NCBI RefSeq assembly: GCF_000463015.1
Contig: NC_022247.1
Location: 3,286,001-3,350,000 of the forward strand
Origin: Variovorax paradoxus B4
Lineage (GTDB): Bacteria > Pseudomonadota > Gammaproteobacteria > Burkholderiales > Burkholderiaceae_C
DNA length: 64,000 nt
Direction of reading: 5' to 3'
This document shows, piece after piece, positions 1 through 8,541 of this stretch. Numbering within the stretch: the stretch's first letter is position 1; every line of letters starts with the position of its first letter. The translations under genes and the position numbers were made by a program. The notes below the pieces were generated by a model, which ran no database searches, had not been told where the DNA came from, and was given only the letters and a program-made list of their open reading frames with translations.

Positions 1-566
1 TGTTCGCCGACCGCAACAAGGTCGAGCGCGAAGAGACCTTCGAGCTGGCTTCGGCGGCGCGCGACCGCTTCATGTTCGAGCTGAACATGCCCAAGCCCAG
101 CGACCGCGGCATCCGCCAGTCGCTGGTGTTCGACACCGCGTACCACGATACCGAAGGCCTGATCGACAAGGTGGCGCCGGCCATCCTGCCCTGGGACCGG
201 CTCAACGCCATCGCCGCGCAGGTGCAGCGCAGCGTGCGCGCCAGCGAGACCATCGAACGCTATGTGCTCGACGTGTGGGAGGCCACCGAGGCGCCGCAGA
301 AGTTCGGCATCCGGCTCGATGGCGTGGATATGGACCGCCTGATCCTGGCCGGCGCCAGCCCGCGCGGCATGAGCGCGCTGCTGCGCGCGGCGCGCACGGT
401 GGCCTGGCTCGAAGGCCGCTCGCACCTGGAGCCCGCCGATCTCGCCGCGGTGCTGCCCTCGGTGCTTGGGCACCGCGTCTTCTTCACGCCGGTCTACGAA
501 CTGCGCCGGGCGGAACTCTCGGAGGCGCTGGTGACGCAGATCATGGACAAGATCGCCGCGCCATAA
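1..566 (+). CDS. mxaR: MoxR-family AAA+ ATPase MxaR, 3' part
   Basis: The window opens inside this gene; the frame reads from base 3 and about 187 C-terminal residues are visible. The text around residues 15-25 (ASAARDRFMFEL) is the end of the MoxR AAA+ core with the sensor/arginine block, followed by the helical lid (residues 30-180) with SPRGMSALLRAAR, typical of MoxR proteins. MoxR ATPases act as chaperones for metal or cofactor insertion; MxaR is the member needed for calcium insertion or activation of PQQ methanol dehydrogenase. The identity as MxaR rather than a generic MoxR rests on the mxaS-A-C-K-L genes that follow. The Walker motifs lie outside the window. Confidence 0.9.
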   Translation, partial: FADRNKVEREETFELASAARDRFMFELNMPKPSDRGIRQSLVFDTAYHDTEGLIDKVAPAILPWDRLNAIAAQVQRSVRASETIERYVLDVWEATEAPQKFGIRLDGVDMDRLILAGASPRGMSALLRAARTVAWLEGRSHLEPADLAAVLPSVLGHRVFFTPVYELRRAELSEALVTQIMDKIAAP

Positions 567-572
567 GATGAA

Positions 573-700
573 CGCCCCCCGAAGCGCCTTCGGCGCCTCC
601 CCCCACTGGGGGCGCACCCACGCGGCCCGGCAAAGCCGGTTCCGCGGGTGCACGCGTCTGTGGGGCACGCAGGCCTTCCTCGGGGCGACCCGGCGGAACG
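573..700. repeat. GC-rich intergenic repeat with nested hairpins
   Basis: The gap between mxaR and mxaS is non-coding and built of short palindromes: gcgcc-ttc-ggcgc (585-597), ccccc-act-ggggg (600-612) and ccggcaaagccgg (627-639). From memory, nearly the same string recurs between genes in Variovorax and relatives, so I read it as a dispersed intergenic repeat and not as an mxa-specific signal. It could still form structure in the mxa transcript between mxaR and mxaS. Copy number cannot be judged from one window. Confidence 0.5.
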
Positions 701-718
701 CCAAGGCCTGTTGACACC

Positions 719-1594
719 ATGCAGAGAGTCGACGAATTCCACTACCAGCTGCCGCGCCGCTTCGGCGGCTGGCGCCCGGGTGCGCAGCGCGGGCTGAGCC
801 AGGGCAGCGGGCAGGAATTCGCCGCGCACCGGCGGCTGTTCGATCATCCCGACCCGCGCCGCATCGACCTGCGCGCCAGCGTGCGCGAGGGCCGCGGCGA
901 CTGGCTGGTGCGCATCCACCGGCTGCGCGTGGCGATTCCGGTGCACGTGGTGGTCGACGTGTCGGCCTCGATGCATTTCGGCGCCGAGCGCCGCAAGCTC
1001 GACGTGGTGGCCGACCTGGTCGAGGCGCTGGGCTACAGCGCCTTTCGCGCCGGCGACACGGTCGGCCTGCTGGCCTTCGACCAGCGCGAGCGCCAGGACC
1101 TCTTCGTACCCGCGCGCCACAGCCGCGGCAACGGCAGCCTGATGGCGCGGATGCTGCGCGACTGCCGCGCGGCCACGGGCCCGGCGCCCGCGCATGACAG
1201 CGCGCTGGCGGGCCTGCGGCGCGCCACCGAACGCCTGGTGGGCCGCGGCGGGCTGGTGTTTCTCGCTTCCGACTTTCACTGGCCGATCGCCGCGCTCGGC
1301 GAGCTGCTCGAGCAATTCTCGCCCGCCTGCGTCGTTCCGCTGGTGGTCTGGGATCCGGCCGAGATCGAACCGCCCGACGCCCGCGCGCTGGTCGCTCTGC
1401 GCGACGCCGAAACCGGCGCCCGGCGCAGCCTGTGGATGCGCGAGTCGCTGCGCACACGGTGGCGCGAGTCGGTCGCGGCGCGGCGCGCCGAACTCACCGC
1501 CTTGTTCGACGCGCACGGCATGCCACCCTTTCACCTGCACGGCCGATTCGACGCCGAGGCACTCACGCGCTATTTCCTGGAGACGGCGACATGA
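719..1594 (+). CDS. mxaS: MxaS, DUF58/VWA-like methanol dehydrogenase maturation protein
   Basis: A 291-residue cytoplasmic-looking protein of the DUF58 type. The C-terminal half has a von Willebrand A-like fold with a MIDAS motif DVSAS (Asp80, Ser82, Ser84), after a basic N-terminal part. MxaS is required for active methanol dehydrogenase and probably works with the MxaR ATPase and the VWA proteins MxaC and MxaL to load Ca2+ into the enzyme (known for the family). The stop overlaps the mxaA start as ATGA, so the two are translationally coupled. Gene order R-S-A-C-K-L matches other mxa operons. Confidence 0.9.
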   Translation: MQRVDEFHYQLPRRFGGWRPGAQRGLSQGSGQEFAAHRRLFDHPDPRRIDLRASVREGRGDWLVRIHRLRVAIPVHVVVDVSASMHFGAERRKLDVVADLVEALGYSAFRAGDTVGLLAFDQRERQDLFVPARHSRGNGSLMARMLRDCRAATGPAPAHDSALAGLRRATERLVGRGGLVFLASDFHWPIAALGELLEQFSPACVVPLVVWDPAEIEPPDARALVALRDAETGARRSLWMRESLRTRWRESVAARRAELTALFDAHGMPPFHLHGRFDAEALTRYFLETAT

Positions 1595-2511
1595 GAGCGC
1601 AGCGCCGGGTCCACACCGCGGTGCTGATGCTGGCGCTGGCCGCAGCGCCCGCCGGGCTCGCGCTCGCCGCCGAGCCCGCGAATCCCGCGGCAGCCGCTGC
1701 GGTCGCCATCGAGCAGCCGCGCAGCTTCGGCCACGTGCTCGGCGATGTGCTCACGCAGCGCGTGCTGCTCGAGCAGCAAGGCCGGCCGCTCGAGCCCGGC
1801 GCACTGCCCGCAGCGGCGCGCATCGATCTCTGGCTCGAACGCAGGCCATCGCGCATCGAGATCGATGCAGAGGGAAGGCGCTGGCTCGCCATCGAATACC
1901 AGCTCATCAATGCGCCGCGCGCACTGACTGCCATCTCGCTGCCGGCCCTGACGATCGCGACCACGCCGGGCCCGGCGATCGCGCTGCCCGCATGGCCGGT
2001 CAGCATCGGGCCGCTGACGCCGCCGGAGGTGCTCGGCCAGGGTGATCTGCAGCCCCTGCGGCCGGACAGGCCGGTCGCAGCGCTCCCGACGTACGCCGTC
2101 GAGCAGCATCTGAAGTTCTCGCTCCTGGCGCTGTTCGCGGTGCTCCTGGCCTGGTTCGCATGGTGGGCGTGGCGCAACATGCGCGAAGCGCAGCAGCTAC
2201 CGTTCGCGCATGCCTGGCGCGAGCTGAAGCGCATCGATGACCCGGCAAGCCCGGAAGCATGGCGCGTGATGCACCGCGCGCTCAACAGGAGCGCCGGCCG
2301 CGTCGTGCACGGCGCCAGCCTGCCGCAACTGCTGGCCGACGCGCCCAACCTGCGTCCGCTGCAACCGCGCCTGGAGGATTTCTACCGCGAATCGACCCGG
2401 CGCTTCTTCTTCGCCGAGAGCACCGCCGCATCGGCGCAACCCCAGGCCACCTACCCGCTCAAGCCGCTGTGCCGGGCCCTGCGCAACGCGGAAAAGCGCC
2501 ACCGGCATTGA
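1591..2511 (+). CDS. mxaA: MxaA, membrane-anchored calcium-insertion protein
   Basis: 306 residues. An N-terminal signal or anchor (about residues 8-27, rich in Ala/Leu) precedes a periplasmic domain. A single transmembrane helix (SLLALFAVLLAWFAWWAW, about residues 180-197) and a basic cytoplasmic tail of about 100 residues follow. Family members are needed to place Ca2+ in the MxaF active site. The start is the ATG that overlaps the mxaS stop; an in-frame ATG 159 bases upstream lies inside mxaS and was rejected. mxaC starts 15 bases after the stop. Confidence 0.85.
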   Translation: MRAQRRVHTAVLMLALAAAPAGLALAAEPANPAAAAAVAIEQPRSFGHVLGDVLTQRVLLEQQGRPLEPGALPAAARIDLWLERRPSRIEIDAEGRRWLAIEYQLINAPRALTAISLPALTIATTPGPAIALPAWPVSIGPLTPPEVLGQGDLQPLRPDRPVAALPTYAVEQHLKFSLLALFAVLLAWFAWWAWRNMREAQQLPFAHAWRELKRIDDPASPEAWRVMHRALNRSAGRVVHGASLPQLLADAPNLRPLQPRLEDFYRESTRRFFFAESTAASAQPQATYPLKPLCRALRNAEKRHRH

Positions 2512-2526
2512 CCGGCGGACACAGCC

Positions 2527-3531
2527 ATGCGCTTCGACCTCGCCCAACCCTGGATGCTCGTCCTGCTGCCGCTCGCGCTGCTGCCGCTGCTGCGCAAGCG
2601 AAGCGACACGCTGGGCTTCTCGCATGTGGCCTGGCTGCCGGCCGATCGCGTCGGCCGCCTGGTCGGCTTTCTGTGGCGTGCGTTCGCGGTCGGCGCCATG
2701 GCTTTCACGGTGCTCGGACTCGCGGGGCCGGGACAATCGGGCGCCGTGGTCGAGCGCGCAGGGCGCGGCGCCGAGGTGTTGATCCTGATGGACCGCAGCA
2801 GCAGCATGGACGCGACGGTGCACACCAACGGCCTGCAGACCGCGGGCCGCATGTCGCAGGAGCCCAAGGCCAAGGTCGTGCGCGACCTGCTGAGCGAATT
2901 CGTCGCCAAGCGGCCCGACAACCGCTTTGCCTTCATGACTTTCAGCACGGTGCCGATCGCGGTGGTGCCTTTCACGCAGAAGACCGACACGGTGCAGGCC
3001 GCGCTCGCCGCCACCGCCATCGGGCGCGGCCTGCCCGAAACCCGCATGGGCGTTGCGCTGCTCGCCGCCATCGAGGAATTCGAAGGCCGCAGCTATTCGG
3101 GAAGCCGCGTGATCCTGATCGTTTCGGATGGCGGCGCCCAGCTCGACGAGGCGACGCGCCAGCGCGTCCACGCCGGCCTCGCGCGCGAAAAGATCGGCCT
3201 GTACTGGATCTACGTGCGCAGCGGCCCCAACTCGCCCAACCTCAACACCGAGACGGTCTCGGCCTACGGCCTCGGCGAGGAACTGGCGCTGCACCAGTTC
3301 TTCAAGACGCTGAGCACGCCCTACCGGCTCTACCAGGTCGACGACTCCACGGCAATGGCCGCCGCCATGGCCGAGATCGACCGGCAGCAGAATTTCCCGC
3401 TCACGATCCACGAGCGCGTGCCGCGGCGCGACCACGGCGCGGCGTTCTACCTTGCAGCGATGCTGTGCTGCGCGGGCCTGCTCGCCTGCCGCGCGGTGCA
3501 GCTGCAGAGCTGGCGGAAAGAAACCCCATGA
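2527..3531 (+). CDS. mxaC: MxaC, VWA-domain membrane protein
   Basis: 334 residues. Two hydrophobic segments near the N-terminus (residues 8-23 and 50-68) precede a von Willebrand factor A domain with a complete MIDAS motif DRSSS (Asp89, Ser91, Ser93). A last hydrophobic helix lies near residues 308-325. This BatA-like topology (two helices, extracytoplasmic VWA domain, one helix) is that of MxaC, a calcium-handling maturation factor of methanol dehydrogenase. The stop shares ATGA with mxaK, indicating coupling. Confidence 0.87.
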   Translation: MRFDLAQPWMLVLLPLALLPLLRKRSDTLGFSHVAWLPADRVGRLVGFLWRAFAVGAMAFTVLGLAGPGQSGAVVERAGRGAEVLILMDRSSSMDATVHTNGLQTAGRMSQEPKAKVVRDLLSEFVAKRPDNRFAFMTFSTVPIAVVPFTQKTDTVQAALAATAIGRGLPETRMGVALLAAIEEFEGRSYSGSRVILIVSDGGAQLDEATRQRVHAGLAREKIGLYWIYVRSGPNSPNLNTETVSAYGLGEELALHQFFKTLSTPYRLYQVDDSTAMAAAMAEIDRQQNFPLTIHERVPRRDHGAAFYLAAMLCCAGLLACRAVQLQSWRKETP

Positions 3532-4079
3532 AGCGACGCACGGTTCACCTGGTCTTCGGCGTGCTGAGCCTGTGCTGCATCGGCGTGGCACTGGAGCGTG
3601 GGCTGCGGCTGCGCCACACCACGGGCCTGAACGCCGAGATCGCCCGCATCGCCGCCGCGCCGGTCGGCAAGGACGCGGCGGCGGCGCCGCTTTCGGCGCC
3701 GCGCGAACTGCAGCTGGCGCAGGCGGTGGCCCTCTCGAAGGCCGGCGCGCACGACGCCGCGCTCAAGGGCTACGCGAGCCTGATCCAGGCCGGCGAACGC
3801 GATCCCGTCGCACAGCAAGCACTGTTCAACCTGGGCAACATGTACCTGCGCCAGGGCATGGCGCAGGACGCCGGCGCGCTGCCGCTGTTCGAACTCGGCA
3901 AGCAGCGGCTGCGCGACCTGCTGCGCGCCGCGCCGCAGGACTGGGACGCGCGCTACAACCTGGAGCGCGCGCTGCGGCTGGCGCCCGAAGACCAGGAAGC
4001 TTTCTCCGCCGAGCAGCAGCCGGCGCACGAGCAGCGCCGGGTCCGGGTTCCGGGCTTCGTAGCCGGAGACCTGCCGTGA
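3528..4079 (+). CDS. mxaK: MxaK, methanol dehydrogenase maturation protein
   Basis: 183 residues. An uncleaved N-terminal signal anchor (residues 7-25) is followed by a helical TPR-like region (about 60-145), with spaced repeats around AALKGYASLIQ and ALFNLGNMYLRQGMAQDAG. MxaK homologues sit between mxaC and mxaL in methylotrophs; their biochemical role is unproven but mutants affect methanol oxidation. Start and stop both overlap their neighbours (ATGA with mxaC, GTGA with mxaL). I assign the name mainly by position and topology. Confidence 0.8.
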   Translation: MKRRTVHLVFGVLSLCCIGVALERGLRLRHTTGLNAEIARIAAAPVGKDAAAAPLSAPRELQLAQAVALSKAGAHDAALKGYASLIQAGERDPVAQQALFNLGNMYLRQGMAQDAGALPLFELGKQRLRDLLRAAPQDWDARYNLERALRLAPEDQEAFSAEQQPAHEQRRVRVPGFVAGDLP

Positions 4080-5083
4080 CGCCGCCGGCGCCGCTGTCGC
4101 AGCACTGGCGCACCGCGTGGCGGCGCATCGGCGGCAGCACCGGCAGCTGGCCGCTGGTGCTGGCCCTGCTGCTGCTGGCGCTCGCCGTCTGGCCGCCGCG
4201 CGTGCAGCTGCAGCGCCCGGTGTTCAACTGGCAGGTCAGCTTCGACATCACGCAGAGCATGAACGTCGAGGACGTCGAGCTGGACCACGCGGCCGTCAGC
4301 CGGCTCACGCTCGCGCGTGCCGCCATGCGCGATGTGCTCGGTGCGCTGCCCTGCGGCTCCAGGGTGGGCTGGAGCGTCTTCGCGGACTACCGCTCGCTGG
4401 TGATCCTGGCGCCGGTCGAGGTCTGCAGCCACTACGAGGAACTGCTGGCCTCGCTCGAGCGCATCGACGGCCGCATGCGCTGGGCCAATGCCAGCAACGT
4501 CAGCAAGGGCGTGACCTGGGCCGTGCGCGGGGCCCGAAGCGTGGGGCCCGACACCCACTTCGTCTTCATCAGCGACGGGCAGGAATCGCCGCCGCTGCGC
4601 ATCAACGAGACGCCGCCGATGACGGACATCAAGCCCGGCGAGGTCCAGGGCTGGCTGATCGGCGTGGGCGGCGACGTGCCGATGCCGATTCCCAAGACCG
4701 GCAGCAACGGCGAGCCCGCCGGCTACTGGCGAGCCGACGAGGTGGTGCAGGGCTCGGCGATCGGCAGCGCGCTGAACCACGAACACCTTTCCGAACTGCG
4801 GCAGGACCATCTGCGTGCGCTGGCCGAACTGGTCGGCGTGAACTACCGGCGCTTGAACACGCCCGAGGCCCTGAAGACGGCCATGCTGGACCGCCGCTTC
4901 GCGCAGCATCTGCTGGCGGATACGGACCTGCGGTGGATTCCCGCGCTGCTCGCGCTGCTGCTGCTGGCGTGGCGGTTCGCACCGGATTTCGGCTGGCTGC
5001 GCGAGCGGCGGCCGGCGAAGCGGGAGAAGAAAAAGGCGATCGATCGCGGCGTGCCGCCGCGCAGCCTCACGCGTGCGGCGTGA
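4076..5083 (+). CDS. mxaL: MxaL, VWA-domain membrane protein
   Basis: 335 residues, starting at a GTG that overlaps the mxaK stop. An N-terminal helix (residues 25-40) is followed by a VWA-like domain whose metal site reads DITQS (Asp57, Thr59, Ser61), a variant of DxSxS. A C-terminal hydrophobic helix (IPALLALLLLAWRF) and a basic tail close the protein. It is the last mxa gene here and probably acts with MxaC and MxaA in Ca2+ insertion. The 3' end overlaps the convergent pqqE gene by 17 bases, leaving no room for an intergenic terminator. No mxaD follows. Confidence 0.87.
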   Translation: MTPPAPLSQHWRTAWRRIGGSTGSWPLVLALLLLALAVWPPRVQLQRPVFNWQVSFDITQSMNVEDVELDHAAVSRLTLARAAMRDVLGALPCGSRVGWSVFADYRSLVILAPVEVCSHYEELLASLERIDGRMRWANASNVSKGVTWAVRGARSVGPDTHFVFISDGQESPPLRINETPPMTDIKPGEVQGWLIGVGGDVPMPIPKTGSNGEPAGYWRADEVVQGSAIGSALNHEHLSELRQDHLRALAELVGVNYRRLNTPEALKTAMLDRRFAQHLLADTDLRWIPALLALLLLAWRFAPDFGWLRERRPAKREKKKAIDRGVPPRSLTRAA

Positions 5084-6218
5084 CGAGAGCCGCGGAGAGA
5101 CGCCGCGAATTGGCGGGATCGCGAAACACCAGCGGATGCTCCGTCAGCGCCGCCGGATCGCGCGCGGCCGCATGCGCCACCGCCTCGACCACGCGGTGGT
5201 GGTCCGGGCTCTTCGCGCACACCGGATCGGCAGCAGCCGCATCCTGCGCCAGCAGGTAGGCTTGGCAGCGGCAGCCGCCCAGGTCCTGCTCGCGCTGGTC
5301 GCAGCTCGCGCAGGGCTCCTTCATCCAGCCCGTGCCGCGGTAGCGGTTGAAGCCTTCGGAATCGAACCAGATCTCGCGCAGGCTGTGCGCGTTCACGTTC
5401 GGGAATTCGAGGCCCGGCAGCATCTTGGCCGTGTGGCAAGGCAGCGCAGCGCCGTCGGGTGCTACGGTGAGGAACATGCTGCCCCAGCCGTTGACGCATT
5501 TCTTGGCCTTGCCCTCGTGGTAGTCGGGCGCGACGAAGAAGATGCGCATGCGCTCGCCGAGCCGCTTGCGCCAGGCATCGGTCACCTCTTCGGCATGGCG
5601 CAGCTGCTCGTGCGTGGGCAGCAGCTGGTCGCGGTTGACGAAGGCCCACGAGTAGTACTGGGTGTTGGCAAGCTCGAGGTACTCGGCCCCCATCTCGTGC
5701 GCCATCTCGATGATGCGGTCGATGTGGTCGATGTTCATGCGGTGGATCACCACGTTCAGCACCATCGGCCAGCCCTGGTCCTTGATGATCTTCGCCACCC
5801 GGTTCTTCAGCTCGAAGGTCTTGGTGTGCGAGAGAAAATCGTTCATCTCGCGCGTGGAGTCCTGGAACGACAGCTGCACGTGGTCCAGGCCCGCGGCCTT
5901 CAGCGCGGCGGCGCGCTGCGCCGTGAGGCCGACGCCCGAAGTCAGCAGGTTGGTGTAGTAGCCCAGGCGTGCGGCCTCGGCAATGATGATCTCGAGATCG
6001 TCGCGCAAGAGCGGCTCGCCGCCCGAGAGGCCGCACTGCACCGCGCCGAGCTCGCGGCCTTCGCGCAGCACGCGCAGCCAGTCCTCGGTGCCAAGTTCGT
6101 TCTCCTGCTGCGCGAAGTCGACCGGGTTGAAACAGAACACGCAATGCAGCGGGCAGCGGTAGGTCAGCTCGGCCAGCAGCCACAGTGGCGGTCCGGGGCG
6201 CGGTGCTGCGGTGGTCAT
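5067..6218 (-). CDS. pqqE: PqqA peptide cyclase (radical SAM, SPASM)
   Basis: 383 residues. It joins the Glu and Tyr side chains of PqqA by a C-C bond, the first committed step of PQQ synthesis. The radical-SAM cluster motif CPLHCVFC places the three Cys at 22, 26 and 29. The C-terminal SPASM region holds the auxiliary-cluster cysteines, including those in CASCDQREQDLGGCRC. The start at 6218 overlaps the pqqD stop (ATGA); longer in-frame readings would run through pqqD. The product works with the PqqD chaperone encoded just upstream. Confidence 0.97.
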   Translation of the reverse strand: MTTAAPRPGPPLWLLAELTYRCPLHCVFCFNPVDFAQQENELGTEDWLRVLREGRELGAVQCGLSGGEPLLRDDLEIIIAEAARLGYYTNLLTSGVGLTAQRAAALKAAGLDHVQLSFQDSTREMNDFLSHTKTFELKNRVAKIIKDQGWPMVLNVVIHRMNIDHIDRIIEMAHEMGAEYLELANTQYYSWAFVNRDQLLPTHEQLRHAEEVTDAWRKRLGERMRIFFVAPDYHEGKAKKCVNGWGSMFLTVAPDGAALPCHTAKMLPGLEFPNVNAHSLREIWFDSEGFNRYRGTGWMKEPCASCDQREQDLGGCRCQAYLLAQDAAAADPVCAKSPDHHRVVEAVAHAAARDPAALTEHPLVFRDPANSRRLSAALVTPHA

Positions 6219-6511
6219 TGGGGATCCCAGCGCAGCCAGTTCTGCTGCGCCGCCATTTCGATGAAGCCGCGCACCTCGGGTTCGAGACCGGTGGTGTCGA
6301 AAGCCTGCTCCAGATCGGCCACGATGGCCGCGACGCTGCGCTCGCCGTCGCAGCGCTTCATGATCTCGCCCGCGCTGCCGTTGAGCCGCACCATACCCTC
6401 GGGGTAGAGCAGCACGTGGCAGTCCTGCGCCGGCTCCCATTGCAGGCGGAAGCCGGGGCCGACGCGGGGTTTGCTTTCGAGGGTCAACATGGTCTTCGTC
6501 TGCTCGTTCAT
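6215..6511 (-). CDS. pqqD: PqqD, PqqA-binding peptide chaperone
   Basis: 98 residues, the usual PqqD size. It binds the PqqA precursor and presents it to PqqE. Typical features are the opening block [20 protein letters not shown] and the Pro-Glu-Gly/Leu-Asn turn ([16 protein letters not shown]). It overlaps both neighbours by four bases: the pqqC stop with its start and its own stop with the pqqE start. It is a separate gene here and not fused to pqqC as in Methylorubrum. Confidence 0.95.
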   Translation of the reverse strand: MNEQTKTMLTLESKPRVGPGFRLQWEPAQDCHVLLYPEGMVRLNGSAGEIMKRCDGERSVAAIVADLEQAFDTTGLEPEVRGFIEMAAQQNWLRWDPQ

Positions 6512-7272
6512 GCGCCGTTCACGCCGTAGCGCGTCGCCATCGCATCGTTCATGGCCCAGAGGATGTCGAGCTTGAACTGCAGTATCTCGAGTGCGCGCTC
6601 CTGCAGCGCGCGGGTGTCGAAGTGGTCGAGCGTGATGGCCAAGCCCTGCTCCACGTCGCGCCGCGCCTGGCTCACGCGGTTGCGGAAATAGTCGAGGCCC
6701 GCCGATTCGATCCACGCATAGTGCTGGGGCCAAGTGGCCAGGCGCTGCTTGTGGATCTCGGGCGCGAAGAGCTCGGTGAGCGAGGAGCACACGGCCTCCT
6801 GCCACGGCGCGCGGCGCGCGAAGTTCACGTAGGCATCGACCGCGAAGCGCACCGCCGGCACCACGTGGCGCAGGTCGCGCACTTCTTCGCGCGTCAGCCC
6901 CACGGCCTCGGCCAGGCGCAGCCAGGCCTCGACGCCGCCTTCGTCCTTGATTCCGCCGAGCTCGAAGCCGTCGTGGTCGAGGATGCGCTGCACCCAGCCG
7001 CGGCGCACTTGCTGGTCGGGGCAGTTCGAGAGCACGGCCGCGTCCTTGATCGGGATCGCGATCTGGTAGTAGAAGCGGTTCGCCACCCAGCCGCGGATCT
7101 GCTCGGGCGTGGCCCGGCCGCTGTTGAGCATGACGTTGAACGGATGGTGGATGTGATAGCTGCGGCCGCGCTCGCGCAGCTTGGCTTCGAACTCCTCGCG
7201 GTTCCATGCCGGGCCGGCTTTCTCGCTGTCAGCGGCCGGGCGAAACGGGTCCTGGATCCTGTCGGCATGCAT
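6508..7272 (-). CDS. pqqC: PQQ synthase PqqC
   Basis: 254 residues, all-helical cofactor-free oxidase that performs the final ring closure and eight-electron oxidation to PQQ. Diagnostic blocks include [34 protein letters not shown] and RILDHDG, followed by the helix with [10 protein letters not shown]. The gene starts 17 bases after pqqB ends and overlaps pqqD by four bases. Confidence 0.97.
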   Translation of the reverse strand: MHADRIQDPFRPAADSEKAGPAWNREEFEAKLRERGRSYHIHHPFNVMLNSGRATPEQIRGWVANRFYYQIAIPIKDAAVLSNCPDQQVRRGWVQRILDHDGFELGGIKDEGGVEAWLRLAEAVGLTREEVRDLRHVVPAVRFAVDAYVNFARRAPWQEAVCSSLTELFAPEIHKQRLATWPQHYAWIESAGLDYFRNRVSQARRDVEQGLAITLDHFDTRALQERALEILQFKLDILWAMNDAMATRYGVNGA

Positions 7273-7289
7273 GGCGGGGCTCGGTACTT

Positions 7290-8213
7290 TCAGAGTTGGA
7301 TGGTCATCCCGTCCTCGCAGGGCTCGATGCCTGCGCGCCGCAGCGCCGCATGCTCATCGGAATCTTCGTCGAGGATGGGATTGGTGTTGTTGATGTGGAT
7401 CAGCATGCGCCGCGCGGTGGTGGCGGGCAGCTTCGACAGCCACTCGATCATGCCGCCCTCGCCCGACTGCGGCAGGTGGCCGATCTCGCGCGCGCGCTTG
7501 CTGCCCACGCCCAGGCGAATCATTTCGTCGTCGGTCCAGAAGGTGCCGTCGACCATGACAGCGTCGGCGCTGGCCATGGCGTCGAACACGGGCGGCGTGA
7601 TGGCGCCCAGGCCCGGCGCGTAGAACAGGCTCTTGCCGCTCCTGCGGTCGAGGATGGTCACGCCGATGTTGTCGCCCGCCACCTGCTGCTCGCGGTGCGG
7701 CGAATACGGCGCGGCCTTGCCGGTCAGCGCCAGCGAACGAAAGCTCAGGCCGGGCACGCCGGGCACCTCGAAGGCATTGCCGTCGAGCGCGATCGGGTGG
7801 CGCGCCACGCCGCAGTAGTGCGACAGTACGCGCAGCACGGGATTACCCTGACTCAGGTCTTCGGCAACCGGGTCGGTGCACCACAGCGGCAGCGGCGTGC
7901 CGCGCTCGCGCAGCATGAAAAGTCCGGTGGCATGGTCGATCTGTCCGTCGATCAGCACCACGCCCGCGATCGCAGTGTCGCGCATCGCGCGTGCGGGCTG
8001 CAATATGGGGCTGCTGCGGATCTGCTCCAGGATGTCGGGCGATGCGTTGAACAGCACGCCGTCGTCGCCCTCGTCGGGGCGCACGAAGATCGACGACTGC
8101 GTGCGCGGCTTGGCGCGCACCGTGCCGTTGCGCACGCCGGCGCAATTGGGGCAGTTGCAATTCCATTGCGGAAAGCCGCCGCCAGCGGCCGAGCCCAGGA
8201 CAGTGATGCGCAT
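7290..8213 (-). CDS. pqqB: PqqB, metallo-beta-lactamase-fold hydroxylase
   Basis: 307 residues. The N-terminus [19 protein letters not shown] with the following CNCPNC zinc-binding cluster is diagnostic. PqqB is a non-haem iron protein that hydroxylates the tyrosine of the cross-linked PqqA-derived intermediate. The core has the metallo-beta-lactamase fold, with metal ligands around [11 protein letters not shown]. It is separated from pqqA by about 80 bases containing a strong hairpin (see 8252). Confidence 0.96.
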   Translation of the reverse strand: MRITVLGSAAGGGFPQWNCNCPNCAGVRNGTVRAKPRTQSSIFVRPDEGDDGVLFNASPDILEQIRSSPILQPARAMRDTAIAGVVLIDGQIDHATGLFMLRERGTPLPLWCTDPVAEDLSQGNPVLRVLSHYCGVARHPIALDGNAFEVPGVPGLSFRSLALTGKAAPYSPHREQQVAGDNIGVTILDRRSGKSLFYAPGLGAITPPVFDAMASADAVMVDGTFWTDDEMIRLGVGSKRAREIGHLPQSGEGGMIEWLSKLPATTARRMLIHINNTNPILDEDSDEHAALRRAGIEPCEDGMTIQL

Positions 8214-8251
8214 CGGGAGATGAAAAAAAGGAAGACGGAGAGGCTCTAAAC

Positions 8252-8280
8252 AACCCGCCCCGGGAGTGCCGGGGCGGGTT
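8252..8280 (-). terminator. Hairpin between pqqA and pqqB, probable attenuating terminator
   Basis: A perfect 12-bp inverted repeat (aacccgccccgg, 8252-8263, against 8269-8280) with a 5-base loop lies 16 bases after the pqqA stop. On the minus strand the stem is followed by GTTGTTTAG, only a weak U tract. This fits partial termination or 3' stabilisation. It would leave pqqA mRNA, which encodes the stoichiometric substrate peptide, more abundant than pqqB-E mRNA. Confidence 0.7.
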
Positions 8281-8295
8281 GCGGCGAGGCGCAGC

Positions 8296-8370
8296 TCAAC
8301 GAGCGCTGACGTACATCGTGATCTCGAAGCCGAAGCGAAGATCGGTGGCCGTCGGGGTTTCCCACTTCAT
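8296..8370 (-). CDS. pqqA: PQQ precursor peptide PqqA
   Basis: A 24-residue peptide beginning MKWETPTATDLRFGFEITMY. Glu16 and Tyr20 in the ExxxY motif are the residues cross-linked by PqqE and become the PQQ skeleton. A good ribosome site (AGGAGA, 7 bases before the ATG) is visible on the minus strand. It heads the pqqABCDE operon and is followed by a hairpin. No pqqF-type protease gene is in the window. Confidence 0.97.
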   Translation of the reverse strand: MKWETPTATDLRFGFEITMYVSAR

Positions 8371-8469
8371 AGGGTGTCTCCTGCAAGGTTGCACAGCGCC
8401 ATGTGGCGGCTGCGGGAACTTCGTGTGCTCCGGTACCCATCTTGAACCCATGCACCGACCAGACCCAGC

Positions 8470-8504
8470 CATGAAATCATGATTCGCACTTCATGATTTT
8501 CATG
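8470..8504. promoter_or_regulatory. Inverted repeat upstream of pqqA (possible operator)
   Basis: An AT-rich inverted repeat, catgaaatcatga (8470-8482) and tcatgattttcatg (8491-8504, one extra T), with an 8-base spacer. It lies in the 171-bp divergent gap between pqqA (minus) and the iminopeptidase gene (plus), about 100 bases upstream of pqqA. It stands out from the GC-rich surroundings and could be a regulator site for either gene; the nearby MoxY/MoxX-like pair is an obvious candidate. No confident -10/-35 pair was found in the gap. Confidence 0.4.
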
Positions 8505-8541
8505 AATAGCGGCAACAGGGCCACCGCGTACCATCGCCCTC

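Noticed and set aside
585..649. Rho-independent terminator after mxaR
   Set aside because: Hairpins are present but no T-run follows any of them, and the mxa genes continue in the same direction; treated as an intergenic repeat.
494..1540. Long minus-strand reading frame opposite mxaS
   Set aside because: High-GC shadow: composition is Arg/Ala/His-rich without motifs, while the plus strand carries a clear mxaS with MIDAS motif and coupled starts.
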